Assembly: GCA_012033335.1 (NCBI GenBank)
Contig: JAAURB010000017.1
Coordinates: 1 to 64,000, forward strand
From: Oscillatoriales cyanobacterium RM2_1_1
Lineage (GTDB): Bacteria; Cyanobacteriota; Cyanobacteriia; Cyanobacteriales; Microcoleaceae
DNA length: 64,000 bases
Direction: 5' to 3'
In this document: positions 18,758-28,410 of the stretch, piece by piece
How the letters are laid out: every line of letters begins with the position of its first letter
How positions within the stretch are numbered: the stretch's first letter is position 1
Translations under genes and position numbers: made by a program
The notes under the pieces: model-generated
What the model was told of the DNA's origin: nothing
The model's input: only the letters and a program-made list of their open reading frames with translations
Database searches by the model: none

Positions 18758-20059
18758 ATGACCCCTGACCATTCAGCCGAACAACTCTTGGATTTGGCAG
18801 CAAAAGCTGGAGCCGAAGCGGCGGAGGTGTTCCAGTCTCAGTCTCAATCTCACCCAGTCTTCTTTGAAGCCAATCGATTGAAACAACTGGAAAGCATTCA
18901 AACCGAGGGAACCTCTCTCCGACTCTGGCGCGGGGGACGACCCGGTTTAGCGGTTGCCTATGGGCCAGTAGACCCGGAAAAGTTGGTTGAGCGGGCGATC
19001 GCCCTGAGTTATCTAAATGAACCTGAATCCATTGAGCTATCTGAAGGCTCCCTGAGTCAGTCCTATCCTGATTTGGGCACATTGGTCAGGGTAGAGCAAT
19101 TGATCACCTGGGGCCGAGAGGCGATCGCCCTGATTCGAGAAGTCTATCCCGAAATCCTCTGTACAGCCGAGTGGGACTGTGAAGTCGAGTCAACCCGCTT
19201 GGTCAACTCCCTGGGATTGAATTGCAGCCATCTGGATATCACCCTGAGCAGTTATATGGAAACGGAATGGGTGCGGGGAGATGACTTTCTCAATGTTGCC
19301 GATGGCCAAACCGAGCATGATATGTTAAATCCGCAGCTCCTGGCGGAGCAGATTCTCAGGCGGTTGAGCTGGGCCCAGGAGAATGTTCCTTCCCTGACAG
19401 GGCGGGTTCCCGTGCTGTTTACCGCCAAGGCTGCAGATATGCTCTGGGGAACAGTTGCCGCTGCTTTGAATGGCAAGCAGGTTCTAGAGGGGGCCTCTCC
19501 CTGGAGCGATCGCCTAGGTTCGATGGTCATGTCCCCCCAGGTAACTGTTGCCCAATCCCCCAGTGAGGGGCCGTTTGGCTGTCCGTTTGATGATGAAGGC
19601 GTACCGACCCGTCCGATTGTATTCATTCAAAATGGGGTTTTGCAACTGTTCTATACTGACCTGACCACCGGTAAAACTTTGGGCAGTGGCACAACCGGCA
19701 ATGGATTCCGAGCGGGACTCAATAGCTATCCTACCCCCGGCTTATTTAATATGCTGGTTCAAGCTGGACAGGGGACGTTTGAGGAACTGGTACGGCGGCT
19801 CGACCGGGGAATTGTCGTCGATCAAATGTTGGGGGGTGCGACTGGAATTACCGGAGATTTCTCCATCAATGTTGATTTGGGATATCGGATTGAAAATGGG
19901 GAAATTGTCGGGCGGATCAAAGACACCATGGTCTCGGGGAATGTTTATACGGCCCTGAAACAAGTCGTTCAGGTCGGTGGAGATGGGGATTGGAATGGCT
20001 GGTGCTACACGCCGTCCATTCTGATTGAAGGATTATCGGTCACGGGAAAGACCCGCTAA
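18758..20059 (+). CDS. TldD/PmbA family protein, PmbA (TldE)-like
   Basis: 433 residues. Family segments include EGTSLRLWRGGRPGLAVAYG near the N-terminus, then TGRVPVLFTAKAADMLW, SPWSDRLGSMVMSPQ, and TGITGDFSINVDLGYRIENG near the end. There is no HExxH zinc motif, so this is the PmbA/TldE half rather than the catalytic TldD half. In E. coli the TldD-TldE pair is a protease that trims leader peptides and the CcdA antitoxin. The TldD partner is not in this window. It ends in short tandem GGGAACATCA repeats and converges with the photolyase gene. Confidence 0.88.
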   Translation: MTPDHSAEQLLDLAAKAGAEAAEVFQSQSQSHPVFFEANRLKQLESIQTEGTSLRLWRGGRPGLAVAYGPVDPEKLVERAIALSYLNEPESIELSEGSLSQSYPDLGTLVRVEQLITWGREAIALIREVYPEILCTAEWDCEVESTRLVNSLGLNCSHLDITLSSYMETEWVRGDDFLNVADGQTEHDMLNPQLLAEQILRRLSWAQENVPSLTGRVPVLFTAKAADMLWGTVAAALNGKQVLEGASPWSDRLGSMVMSPQVTVAQSPSEGPFGCPFDDEGVPTRPIVFIQNGVLQLFYTDLTTGKTLGSGTTGNGFRAGLNSYPTPGLFNMLVQAGQGTFEELVRRLDRGIVVDQMLGGATGITGDFSINVDLGYRIENGEIVGRIKDTMVSGNVYTALKQVVQVGGDGDWNGWCYTPSILIEGLSVTGKTR

Positions 20060-20065
20060 ATCCCT

Positions 20066-20092
20066 GGGAACATCAGGGAACATCAGGGAATC
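20066..20092 (+). repeat. Short direct repeat GGGAACATCA, two and a half copies
   Basis: The 10-base unit GGGAACATCA occurs twice in tandem and then partly (GGGAATCA) in the 31-base gap between the convergent pmbA-like and photolyase genes. No role is apparent. Confidence 0.8.
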
Positions 20093-21743
20093 AAATCGGC
20101 AAACAGAGTTGAACAAATTCATTGGATTGAGGCTGCTGTTGGGGACGGCGACGGCGTTGCTGAGGTGGTTTGATATCAACATGGGCAACAAACCAGGTGC
20201 GGAGGGCTCGGGCTTGAGTTTCATTCAGCCCAGCCAGATCCAGGGGCTTGGGGAACAGTTCATCCGTGGACTCCCTGGCCCAACGAACATCACAGTCCTG
20301 TCCCTCCCTGGAGAAGGGGGTTAAGTCCTCAGGCAATCGCGCTAGAAACTCTAAGACATTCTCCTGCCCCAAAAATTGACTCCGCTGCCGTTGCAGTTGC
20401 TCAACCCAGAGTTTACGGGCGGCTTTATAGTCCAGAATTGGCCCAGGATAATTATTGATTCGGGGCGGGTTACCCAGGTTTTTGGGGGCCACTTCGGTGA
20501 GTTCCGGCAACCAGCGTTTGATAAAGAGTCCCTCGGGATCGCACCGATCCACAGCCATCTGGCCAGGATTATAGATTCTTGTCCAGGTCTTGTCGATACA
20601 GTGAGTCACACCGGTTTGCATGGCCCATTGATAATGGTCAATCGGGCAATCCCCATCAATCAAATGCTCCATGAAATGTAATGCCCCGTAGCGCCAATCC
20701 ATCCCCAGCAAATTGCCCAGAAAACTGGCATAGATGGCCCGGGTACGGAAATTAAAGCCCTGCAAACCCCCGGTGGCTTTCAGACAGCGGGCAGCAGCAT
20801 CCACAATTGGGAACCCGGTTCGGCCCTCTTTCCAGGCTTGATAGAGCTCTGGATCAAACTCCCAACCGTCTTGATCAAATACACGGTAAAGCGATCGCAA
20901 TTCTAACTGCGGCAGATAGCGAAATCGCTGGGCAAATCCGACCCCCCAACGCAACCGGGCGATCGCCTGTTGTTTACTCCGTTCGATCCGGGTATCGTCC
21001 TGGGTCGGATAGGCTTGAATCATTTGATAACATTCCCGAACTGAAATTGCTCCAAACTTAATATGGGGACTCAATCCCGTGGTTGCTTCGGCACTGGGGT
21101 AGGACAGTTGCCAGTAATAATTCCTGGTTTTGTGATCTAGAAAGTCCTGCAAGAGTTGACGGGCCCCGGTGGTTCCCGCCGGAGGAATAGGTTTACCATC
21201 TTCCATCCAGTTCAAGTCCGCCAGGGTAGGCAAGGGCTGACTCCCCAAATTCTCAGGAACTCTGATCCGCTCCGGAGTCGGGCTCATGGGTTGCTGCATC
21301 TGGGCAAACCACCAGTTGCGATATTGGGGGTAGGATAGCAAGCTGCTGGTTCCAGCGGTGGGCTCAAACCAGCGAATTTTCATTTGTTCCTCCCCTAGCA
21401 TCTGGTTCAGCCGCCCATCCCGAACGCGCCCATAAATCCGCTCGTAGTCAATGTAGGCATAGATGCCTTCCGCTGCGGTTTCTCGCAGCAATTGGGGGAG
21501 CACCTCAACCGGATTTCCCGTTCGCAGGATCAACCGTCCGCCCCGTTCCTGCAAATCCTGATCCAGACTCCGCAGACATTCCAGCATGAAAGCCACCCGG
21601 GCGGAACCGGTTTCGGGATGGTGCAACAGGGCAGAATCGAAAATAAATACCGGAACCACCTCCCCCCGCTGAGCGGCTCGATACAGGGGAGCATGGTCAA
21701 AAATTCGCAGGTCACGACGAAACCAAACAATCGTGCGATTCAC
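20091..21743 (-). CDS. Cryptochrome/photolyase family flavoprotein, divergent type
   Basis: 550 residues. The N-terminal photolyase domain starts IVWFRRDLRIFDHAPLYRAA. The C-terminal FAD domain includes RLRWGVGFAQRFRY, WKEGRTGFPIVDAAARCLKA, MDWRYGALHFMEHLIDGDCP and TWTRIYNPGQMAVDRCDPEG. Two canonical blocks are changed: the usual TGWMHNR is TGGLQGFNFRTR, and the flavin-contacting NNGGWQW is replaced by a shorter IDHYQWAM, so the asparagine next to flavin N5 appears lost. The last 30 residues are Gln/Arg/Pro-rich. It may be a photolyase with altered specificity or a light receptor; the class is secure, the activity is not. Confidence 0.88.
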   Translation of the reverse strand: MNRTIVWFRRDLRIFDHAPLYRAAQRGEVVPVFIFDSALLHHPETGSARVAFMLECLRSLDQDLQERGGRLILRTGNPVEVLPQLLRETAAEGIYAYIDYERIYGRVRDGRLNQMLGEEQMKIRWFEPTAGTSSLLSYPQYRNWWFAQMQQPMSPTPERIRVPENLGSQPLPTLADLNWMEDGKPIPPAGTTGARQLLQDFLDHKTRNYYWQLSYPSAEATTGLSPHIKFGAISVRECYQMIQAYPTQDDTRIERSKQQAIARLRWGVGFAQRFRYLPQLELRSLYRVFDQDGWEFDPELYQAWKEGRTGFPIVDAAARCLKATGGLQGFNFRTRAIYASFLGNLLGMDWRYGALHFMEHLIDGDCPIDHYQWAMQTGVTHCIDKTWTRIYNPGQMAVDRCDPEGLFIKRWLPELTEVAPKNLGNPPRINNYPGPILDYKAARKLWVEQLQRQRSQFLGQENVLEFLARLPEDLTPFSREGQDCDVRWARESTDELFPKPLDLAGLNETQARALRTWFVAHVDIKPPQQRRRRPQQQPQSNEFVQLCLPI

Positions 21744-22174
21744 AGTTGTGGTGGGGGCAAAGGGATTACCCCTTCAGGTTAACATCACAAATTTACAAAT
21801 CTTCATGACTCAAGAGTCTGGGGTGATCCTGGACATTGAGACCCATGCAGCAAAAATTAATTCAGAATGATTCTGCACCATTTCAGTGTCCTGCTAATTT
21901 CTAATTTGTTGAGAATCAAGAATTTCTCTTAGGATTATGGATTAGATAAAGCAGAATAGCCGAGACGGCTGTTTTCCAGCAGGCAAGATGCCTGCACCAT
22001 AAGATTTACATCTTATTTAATAGATATTTTTTAGTTCCGGGAGTTTTGGGAACCTGAAATTTGAATTTATAATTGCTGAGGCCCATGGCTGGCTGCTTGA
22101 CAACTAAACCATTACCTGGATTGAAGTCAGCCCAGTCAACCCAGTCAGTCAACCCAGTCAATTAACCCAACTGC
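21744..22174. other. Intergenic region holding dispersed repeat family 2, copy A
   Basis: 431 bases upstream of the photolyase start and downstream of the giant membrane protein gene. It holds the two modules of repeat family 2 (21848-21895 and 22001-22081), split by about 105 bases that include the palindrome GCAGGCAAGATGCCTGC. Near 22120-22165 there is a run of short AACCCAGTCA direct repeats. No gene is evident. Confidence 0.7.
21848..22081 (+). repeat. Dispersed repeat family 2, copy A (with internal insertion)
   Basis: The left module starts GCAGCAAAAATTAATTCAGA and contains the near-palindrome CAGAATGATTCTG. The right module holds TTTTGGGAACCTGAAATTTG and ends near AATTGCTGAGG. Both match copy B at 26369-26495 with few differences. 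Copy A has about 105 extra bases (21896-22000) between the modules, containing the hairpin GCAGGCAAGATGCCTGC. Confidence 0.85.
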
Positions 22175-25100
22175 CTAATCCCAATGTTCCAATTCCCTTG
22201 TCCAGGACTGAACGAGGCCGAGCATCTGCTCCCGCCGGGTTTCAAAGTTGGCGGCAATCCAGATCAAAATTAAACCAATCAATAGCCCCACAATCCATTT
22301 AAAGAAGGGATAAATTGAACTTAAAATAATCATTTGATTTAATAAATTGATTAAAAATGTAACAGTTCCAACGTAGAGAAAGGCTCGAATTTGCAGCCCT
22401 AAGCCAATAAAAATAGACCCCAAACTTATGACAAAAGGAACTAATCCAGTCTCAGGGTAACTCAGCAAAGCAGCAGTACAAATCATTCCAATTCCAATCA
22501 TTCGGAGCAGATGACGGGGAGGTTTTTGATCTAGAGATTTCAAGCCCGGTTCAACTTGAGCAAAATACAGTAATGACAATCCAGGGAGCAATGAATACTC
22601 CAGGCTATTCAATCTATAGGCGGTCGAAGTCAGGAAAACTAGCAGTATCCAGTTCACTAAAAACAAACTAAAATAGGTCAGGCGAATCTGATGATTAAAC
22701 CGGGCCAGAATCAAATAGAACAAAGTTGTAATTCCGGCTGAAATATACCAGAAAAAATTCGTATCAGCGTTCAATATGGTACGGGTTACCAATACAGTTC
22801 CAATCGGTAAAATCACTGCTACTCTGTGCCAGGGTTTCAGACTCCAACCCCAGCTCTCCCAGGGCAGAAAATAGAGAAAATAGCCGACTCCTGAGGCGAT
22901 CGCCCCGGCCCAAAGTTCCAGAGTTTCTCCCCAGGGAAATAGAGTACTGACGTAATAAAAGAGGGCGATCGCCTCAAGACAACCCATATAGACCCAAATT
23001 TCAGCCCCTAGCGGATGGGGATTACGGCGGCCTTGCCAGATGGCATATTGGGAGAGAAAATAACCCGTTCCCAAGGCCAAACTCTGGACAGATTCCAAGG
23101 GGAATTGTGTCGCCAGAATCAATAGTAGGCTACTGACAGCCCAGTGAAAATGACTCACCCGTTTAATTTCTAGATTCGTAAAATTTAAAGTAGAAATGAG
23201 CCAGGGACTCAGTACCCGATAGCCATAAAGAATCGTGGTTCCCAGGGCGGCAAATCCGATCAGTTGTCTACCGATTGGAAAAGTCTCAAGTTGATGGGCT
23301 AGAAGTTGATAAAGTCCGAGGGAAATTCCAGTCAATCCCAAATAAACTAGAGTTTTAAATTCTAAATGACAGCGACCAATTCCAATCAAGATTAAAGCCA
23401 ACCCTAGAATACTCAACCCCGTCCAATTGTCAAAGTTAGTTGAACGTAAAACCACTCCAAAAATTCCATAGAACAGGGGTAAAACTTGCCAGGGATAGGG
23501 TAAACGCTCTAGCTGATGACGACGTTGCCAGTAGCTACCTAACCATTGGGTGAGTAACCCCAGAATAATATTAGCAATAGAGAGATAAAAAATTCCTCGA
23601 CTGCTAAAGCTTAAACTTGCCGCAATCAGAAGTTCAATCACCCATCCTAACGCATAGAGATTGAGAGCTTGACTAGGATTAGAAGGAGCAGAATTATCCC
23701 GGGATAAGCTCCAACTGCCATAGCCAATTGCCCCTAAAGTCATGATAATTGCCCCTAGGATCAGAAATGAAGATGATAAAACCTGCCAATAAGTAAAAAT
23801 AATATAAACAGTCAGACTGAACAGTTGAAAGCCACACAGCATCACTCCCCAGCCTTTGGTTGCTGTTTGATACAGGAGTGCTAAAGGTGTAGAAAATCTC
23901 CTGAGTTGTTGATGAATGATCCATACACCCAAAATAACTATTGCAAGTGCCATTAACCAACCCGCTAAGGATAGGTTGGGGGATATTTCCCAAATTAAAC
24001 TCCCTACAAAGGTCAGACTTAATCCAATGGCAATAGTGGCAATATTCTGACGCTGTAACAATCGACTATTCATCAGTAATAATACTGCCCCAATTCCCAA
24101 ACTAATAGAGCGAATCCCGGGAAATCCAAAGGTTAAAAGCTGAGCTAAACCAACCGTTACGCAACCCAATTCACTGGCTAATTGAGTTCGAGTTCTAGGG
24201 GAATAAACTCCAATCAGAGTTAATGTTACGGGAATTAACAGCCAGCTTACTCCCCAAAAAGGAGCATTTTGACATCCTAGAAATATACAGCTCAGATTTT
24301 GACTGGCTTCTGCAGGAATAAAAAAGAAACTATAGCTCAAACCTCCTAATCCCAGACCAAAATACCAGGCACTTGTTTTTAGTTGTTGCTTGGATTGTTG
24401 CTTGAATTGGGATCTATTACCTGTTGGATTTTCTGCAGGAGGAAATCCAGGATTTGAGGCCGATCTTGATTCTGAGCCTAAGTATGATTCTAAGCTCGAA
24501 ATTCCTAGCTCAATCACTGCAACTCCAGTCAACAACACTCCCCAATATTCCAGGCCAAGATCAGGAAAAACCCAATCAATTGCACTAAACAGCGTCAACA
24601 GTCCAGCCAGATGAGTCAAATAAATAATGGTTCTATTGACGGATACAGAAACGGACATCTCCACAGATTGACGGCGCAGTCCTACCCCGGCCAATATCAA
24701 GGTTGAAGCCAACAAATTCAAGGTTCTGACCACCGGATTAACGAAGCTGATTACAGTCAAAAAACTTCCTAACCCCAGGGCAGCGCGATCGCTGAATTTA
24801 GCCAGTTGGGATTTCTGACGCTGATAGAGCCAATCGGTTACGCCGACAATAAAGATTAAGTAAGGTAGCCAGATCAGACTCGCTAGGGCTTCAGGATTAT
24901 TTTCAGACTGGGTCAATTGAATAATGGTTTCTGTCAATTGACTGCGAACCCCTTCAGGCACCAAACGACTCAAAAGCCAGTAAACCTGTGCGCCTATTAA
25001 ATAGATCAAGCCCAAATCCCGGCGTTGCCAGAAATGGGAGAGGCGATCCAGGAAAATTCCTAGCCCAATCCCATTAACCAATATTGTTTGCCAGGGCGGG

Positions 25101-26134
25101 GCAACCAGAGAAACTAACCAGCCCCAAAATAGCAAGCCATAACCCAAATGATGTAGCCAGGTTCCCGGATTAAAGTAGAGCAAACCGCTGATAATTGCGA
25201 AGATTACTCCTAACTGAGTTACCTCAATTTGAGCCGCAAAAATCCCGCGAATAATCAGAAAACTCAAGGGGAAAAGGTAGAGAATATCCGGTAATCTAAC
25301 CCTGGAAATTTCCCGCTGGCCAGAATCAATCCAATATCGATATCCGGTAATTCCAGCGGTCAGAATCGCCCCGATATAAATTGCTAACAATGGCCAACTG
25401 GCCCCTGACCAACCCAACTGTAAGTAACTTAATCCCAGTTGATTCAGGATAAATAGTTTGGGAGCTTGTCGCTGGGTTTGATTGAGAATGATCGTTATTC
25501 CTGTCAAGATCACGGTGGCGATCGCCATCATGATCCAGCCCAGAGGGTGCTGCTTTAATCCCAAGCCATCCATTCCCCAGAAATTCAGGGGAACCAATAG
25601 CAGGGTCACCCAGCGCAAGGTTTCAGCGGTGAGTTGCAGGCGACTCTGCTGACCCGTCCAAAATGTCGCGATCAAAAACCCCAGGGTATAGGTCAATAAA
25701 ATTCCATATTGACCAACGGCTGAAAATTTTTCCCACTGGCTGGCGGCTAGCAAGCCAGAGGACACCAGAACCGTAAATAAACCGAGAAATAACAACCAGC
25801 GAACACTCAATTCGGCCCGAAACGATTGCGCCATTTGAGTGACAAAGTTGGGGGCGTTTGCCCGGGTTGCCGTGGATTTTGGGAGAGCCTGGGAAGCAAA
25901 AGCGGTAGGGACTTGAGCCGACAAGGTTTGGGAGCCATCTTGAATCGGCAAATCCCCAGACTGAACTTGAGGAGGGGGCAGCGGTTGACTAAGGAACTCG
26001 TGACAGATCCGTTTGATCTGCATGTCTGTCAGCAAGCCCAAATTTCGCCACAGTTCTAAGCCCTCTAACAGGGCCGGATTGTCCGGATCAACTTGAATCT
26101 GAATTTTGAGTAGTTCTTCGGGAGATGGAGTCAC
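22175..26134 (-). CDS. Giant polytopic membrane protein, possibly DUF2157-like
   Basis: 1319 residues. Residues 1-115 are soluble and Pro/Gln-rich, starting with a short helical module (PALLEGLELWRNLGLLTDMQ). From about residue 120 to the end the chain is a near-continuous series of hydrophobic helices; I count on the order of 30 or more. A Gln/Ser-rich hydrophilic loop occurs near residue 560-590. Large cyanobacterial proteins of this kind are often labelled DUF2157, and the N-terminal module agrees, but I cannot confirm it. No catalytic motif stands out. It has no operon partner and is bracketed by direct copies of a dispersed repeat. Function unknown. Confidence 0.85.
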   Translation of the reverse strand: MTPSPEELLKIQIQVDPDNPALLEGLELWRNLGLLTDMQIKRICHEFLSQPLPPPQVQSGDLPIQDGSQTLSAQVPTAFASQALPKSTATRANAPNFVTQMAQSFRAELSVRWLLFLGLFTVLVSSGLLAASQWEKFSAVGQYGILLTYTLGFLIATFWTGQQSRLQLTAETLRWVTLLLVPLNFWGMDGLGLKQHPLGWIMMAIATVILTGITIILNQTQRQAPKLFILNQLGLSYLQLGWSGASWPLLAIYIGAILTAGITGYRYWIDSGQREISRVRLPDILYLFPLSFLIIRGIFAAQIEVTQLGVIFAIISGLLYFNPGTWLHHLGYGLLFWGWLVSLVAPPWQTILVNGIGLGIFLDRLSHFWQRRDLGLIYLIGAQVYWLLSRLVPEGVRSQLTETIIQLTQSENNPEALASLIWLPYLIFIVGVTDWLYQRQKSQLAKFSDRAALGLGSFLTVISFVNPVVRTLNLLASTLILAGVGLRRQSVEMSVSVSVNRTIIYLTHLAGLLTLFSAIDWVFPDLGLEYWGVLLTGVAVIELGISSLESYLGSESRSASNPGFPPAENPTGNRSQFKQQSKQQLKTSAWYFGLGLGGLSYSFFFIPAEASQNLSCIFLGCQNAPFWGVSWLLIPVTLTLIGVYSPRTRTQLASELGCVTVGLAQLLTFGFPGIRSISLGIGAVLLLMNSRLLQRQNIATIAIGLSLTFVGSLIWEISPNLSLAGWLMALAIVILGVWIIHQQLRRFSTPLALLYQTATKGWGVMLCGFQLFSLTVYIIFTYWQVLSSSFLILGAIIMTLGAIGYGSWSLSRDNSAPSNPSQALNLYALGWVIELLIAASLSFSSRGIFYLSIANIILGLLTQWLGSYWQRRHQLERLPYPWQVLPLFYGIFGVVLRSTNFDNWTGLSILGLALILIGIGRCHLEFKTLVYLGLTGISLGLYQLLAHQLETFPIGRQLIGFAALGTTILYGYRVLSPWLISTLNFTNLEIKRVSHFHWAVSSLLLILATQFPLESVQSLALGTGYFLSQYAIWQGRRNPHPLGAEIWVYMGCLEAIALFYYVSTLFPWGETLELWAGAIASGVGYFLYFLPWESWGWSLKPWHRVAVILPIGTVLVTRTILNADTNFFWYISAGITTLFYLILARFNHQIRLTYFSLFLVNWILLVFLTSTAYRLNSLEYSLLPGLSLLYFAQVEPGLKSLDQKPPRHLLRMIGIGMICTAALLSYPETGLVPFVISLGSIFIGLGLQIRAFLYVGTVTFLINLLNQMIILSSIYPFFKWIVGLLIGLILIWIAANFETRREQMLGLVQSWTRELEHWD

Positions 26135-26368
26135 AGGTTTTCCACAGGTTGATAGGGGTAAGTTAATTAGAGTTTTAATAATTAGAATTCTAATCGGTCG
26201 TGATTTCCCGTAAGGGCCAGGAAGACCAGTTATGCAGTTGCTCCAACTTTAGCGGGAAACTGCCCTGTTACATCTGCCTGAAAAACGTTATTGAACAATC
26301 CTGAATCAATTCTGAACCCTCTCTAGGGGTTTGGGGACTTCGTCCCGATGCGGGAGGCCATGCTCCTT

Positions 26369-26495
26369 CAGCAAAAATAAATTCAGAATGATTCTGCGTC
26401 ATTTCAGCGTCCTGCCGAAAGATTTGCATTTTATGTCATAGATTTTCCTTAGTCCCGGAGGTTTTGGGAACCTGAAACTTGAATTTATAATGGCT
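26369..26495 (+). repeat. Dispersed repeat family 2, copy B
   Basis: The left module starts TCAGCAAAAATAAATTCAGA and runs directly into the right module, which contains GGTTTTGGGAACCTGAAACT and ends near TAATGGCTGACG. It is in the same orientation as copy A, so the two copies flank the giant membrane protein gene as direct repeats. Confidence 0.85.
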
Positions 26496-26515
26496 GACGC
26501 TCCTTTCATCCCCTT

Positions 26516-26543
26516 TTTACAAATCCTGAGGGACTGCTATAGT
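26516..26543 (+). promoter_or_regulatory. Putative sigma70-type promoter of purH
   Basis: TTTACA (26516-26521) and TATAGT (26538-26543) are separated by 16 bases and lie about 40 bases upstream of the purH start codon. Both hexamers are one or two changes from consensus. Confidence 0.45.
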
Positions 26544-26581
26544 AACTATCTGTGAATTAATCTCGATTGAGAGCTGAAAAC

Positions 26582-28144
26582 ATGGTACGTCTAGCCCTGC
26601 TGAGTGTGTCGGATAAAACTGGATTGGTGGATTTTGCCCAAACCTTAGTTCAGCAGTTCGGGTTTGAATTGCTCAGCAGTGGAGGCACGGCAAAAATTCT
26701 CCAGGAGGCTGGACTAACCGTGACTAAAGTGGCTGACTACACTGGATCGCCGGAAATTCTGGGGGGGCGGGTCAAAACCCTTCATCCTCGAATTCATGGG
26801 GGAATCCTGGCCCGACGGGATCTAGAACAAGATCGAGCAGACCTGCAAGCCAATAATATTCGCCCGATTGATCTGGTGGTCGTAAACCTCTATCCCTTTG
26901 AACAAACCATTGCCCGGGGGGATGTCAGTCTGGCTGAAGCCATCGAACAAATTGATATTGGGGGCCCCACCTTACTTCGGGCCGCCGCCAAAAACTTTGC
27001 CCATCTGACCGTACTCTGCCATCCCAGACAATACCCTGATTACCTGCAAACTCTCCAGGAAAACCAGGGAGTAGCCAGCCTAGGATTTCGCCAGGGATGC
27101 TCCCTCCAGGCTTTTCAACATACCGCTGCCTACGATCAGGCCATTGCTACTTACCTGGCTCAGCTCTATCCAGAGCCCAAAAGCACAACAGCAACCACCG
27201 AACTCCCAAAAACCTATAGTGTTACTGGGTTTCAACGGCAGGAACTCCGCTACGGCGAAAACCCCCACCAACCTGCATCCTGGTATCAAACAGGTCAAAT
27301 CCCAACAGGGTGGGCGGCAGCAGAAATTCTCCAGGGCAAACCCTTGAGTTATAACAATCTGGTTGATCTAGAGGCGGCCCGCCGGATCATCATTGAATTT
27401 ACCGAGCAACCGGCAGCGGTGATTTTGAAGCATACCAATCCCTGCGGTGTAGCGATCGCCCCCACCCTCTTGGAAGCCTATGAAAAAGCCTTTGGGGCGG
27501 ATTCAATCTCAGCCTTTGGAGGAATTGTGGCCTTTAATCAGGGGATTGATGGGCCCACTGCCACTGCCATGACCCAGACCTTTTTAGAATGCATTGTGGC
27601 TCCGGGTTGTGCTCCGGAGGCAGTGGAGATCCTCCAGAAAAAATCAAAATTGCGTCTATTGATTTTACCTGACTTGACGGTTCAGGTTCCAGAGACTTTT
27701 CAGGCGATCGCGGGAGGATTCCTGGTGCAAAAATCCGATGAACAGACCGACCGCCCTGAAGATTGGCCGGTTGTGACCGTAAAACAGCCCACCCCTGATC
27801 AATGGACTGAGCTGATATTTGCCTGGAAAGTCGCCAAACATGTCAAGTCTAATGCCATCGTTGTCACCCGCAATGGCACAACCTTGGGGGTGGGGGCCGG
27901 ACAGATGAATCGGGTGGGTTCGGTCAAGATTGCCCTGGAGCAGGCGGGGGAAAAAGCCCAGGGCGCAACCCTGGCCAGTGATGGGTTTTTTCCCTTCGAT
28001 GACTCGGTTAAAACCGCCGCTGCCGCTGGCATCACGGCGATCATTCAGCCGGGAGGTAGCCTCCGGGATGAGGATTCAATTCGAGCAGCTAATGATTTGG
28101 GATTGGTGATGGTTCTGACGGGAACTCGTCACTTTTTGCACTAG
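26582..28144 (+). CDS. purH: Bifunctional AICAR transformylase / IMP cyclohydrolase
   Basis: 520 residues from the ATG at 26582 (MVRLALLSVSDKTGL), matching the family start; an upstream in-frame TTG would add five residues. The N-terminal IMP cyclohydrolase (MGS-like) domain has SVSDKTGLVDFA and GGRVKTLHPRIHGG. The C-terminal transformylase has RYGENPHQPASWY, the KHTNPCG motif and DSISAFGGIVAFN. It catalyses the last two steps of IMP synthesis: formylation of AICAR with 10-formyl-tetrahydrofolate and ring closure. No other pur genes adjoin it, as is common in cyanobacteria. Confidence 0.97.
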   Translation: MVRLALLSVSDKTGLVDFAQTLVQQFGFELLSSGGTAKILQEAGLTVTKVADYTGSPEILGGRVKTLHPRIHGGILARRDLEQDRADLQANNIRPIDLVVVNLYPFEQTIARGDVSLAEAIEQIDIGGPTLLRAAAKNFAHLTVLCHPRQYPDYLQTLQENQGVASLGFRQGCSLQAFQHTAAYDQAIATYLAQLYPEPKSTTATTELPKTYSVTGFQRQELRYGENPHQPASWYQTGQIPTGWAAAEILQGKPLSYNNLVDLEAARRIIIEFTEQPAAVILKHTNPCGVAIAPTLLEAYEKAFGADSISAFGGIVAFNQGIDGPTATAMTQTFLECIVAPGCAPEAVEILQKKSKLRLLILPDLTVQVPETFQAIAGGFLVQKSDEQTDRPEDWPVVTVKQPTPDQWTELIFAWKVAKHVKSNAIVVTRNGTTLGVGAGQMNRVGSVKIALEQAGEKAQGATLASDGFFPFDDSVKTAAAAGITAIIQPGGSLRDEDSIRAANDLGLVMVLTGTRHFLH

Positions 28145-28317
28145 TTTTTCTGGTTGTAATTAGGAGTTTTTATCCTAGTTGCAGCTTAAATGCTAGAACC
28201 AAAATCTACGAACAGTCTGCTTTCAGTCAACCTTTTATTTTATGCAGCCGCTCTGGTAGTAAGGTTTAATCCGAATACTCCTCTAGAAGGCCAGAATTGA
28301 TATCTAATCAACATTAG

Positions 28318-28353
28318 AAATCCTGTCTAATCTTAATGGATTAAACAGGATTT
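28318..28353. terminator. Strong hairpin between purH and the convergent hemerythrin gene
   Basis: AAATCCTGT (28318-28326) pairs with ACAGGATTT (28345-28353), and inside them TAATC pairs with GATTA around a six-base loop. That is 14 of 15 stem positions. It lies between two convergent genes and could end transcription from both sides, although no long T-tract follows. Confidence 0.5.
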
Positions 28354-28410
28354 GACCGGACAAAACTCCTGAGGTAACTGACTTAAGTGACTGAATTAAT
28401 CACCCGTCAC

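Larger units (their letters stand above)
26135..26581. other. Intergenic region with repeat family 2 copy B and the purH promoter
   Basis: 447 bases between the divergent membrane protein and purH genes. It contains a compact copy of repeat family 2 (26369-26495) and a plausible purH promoter (26516-26543). The remainder shows no gene. Confidence 0.7.
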
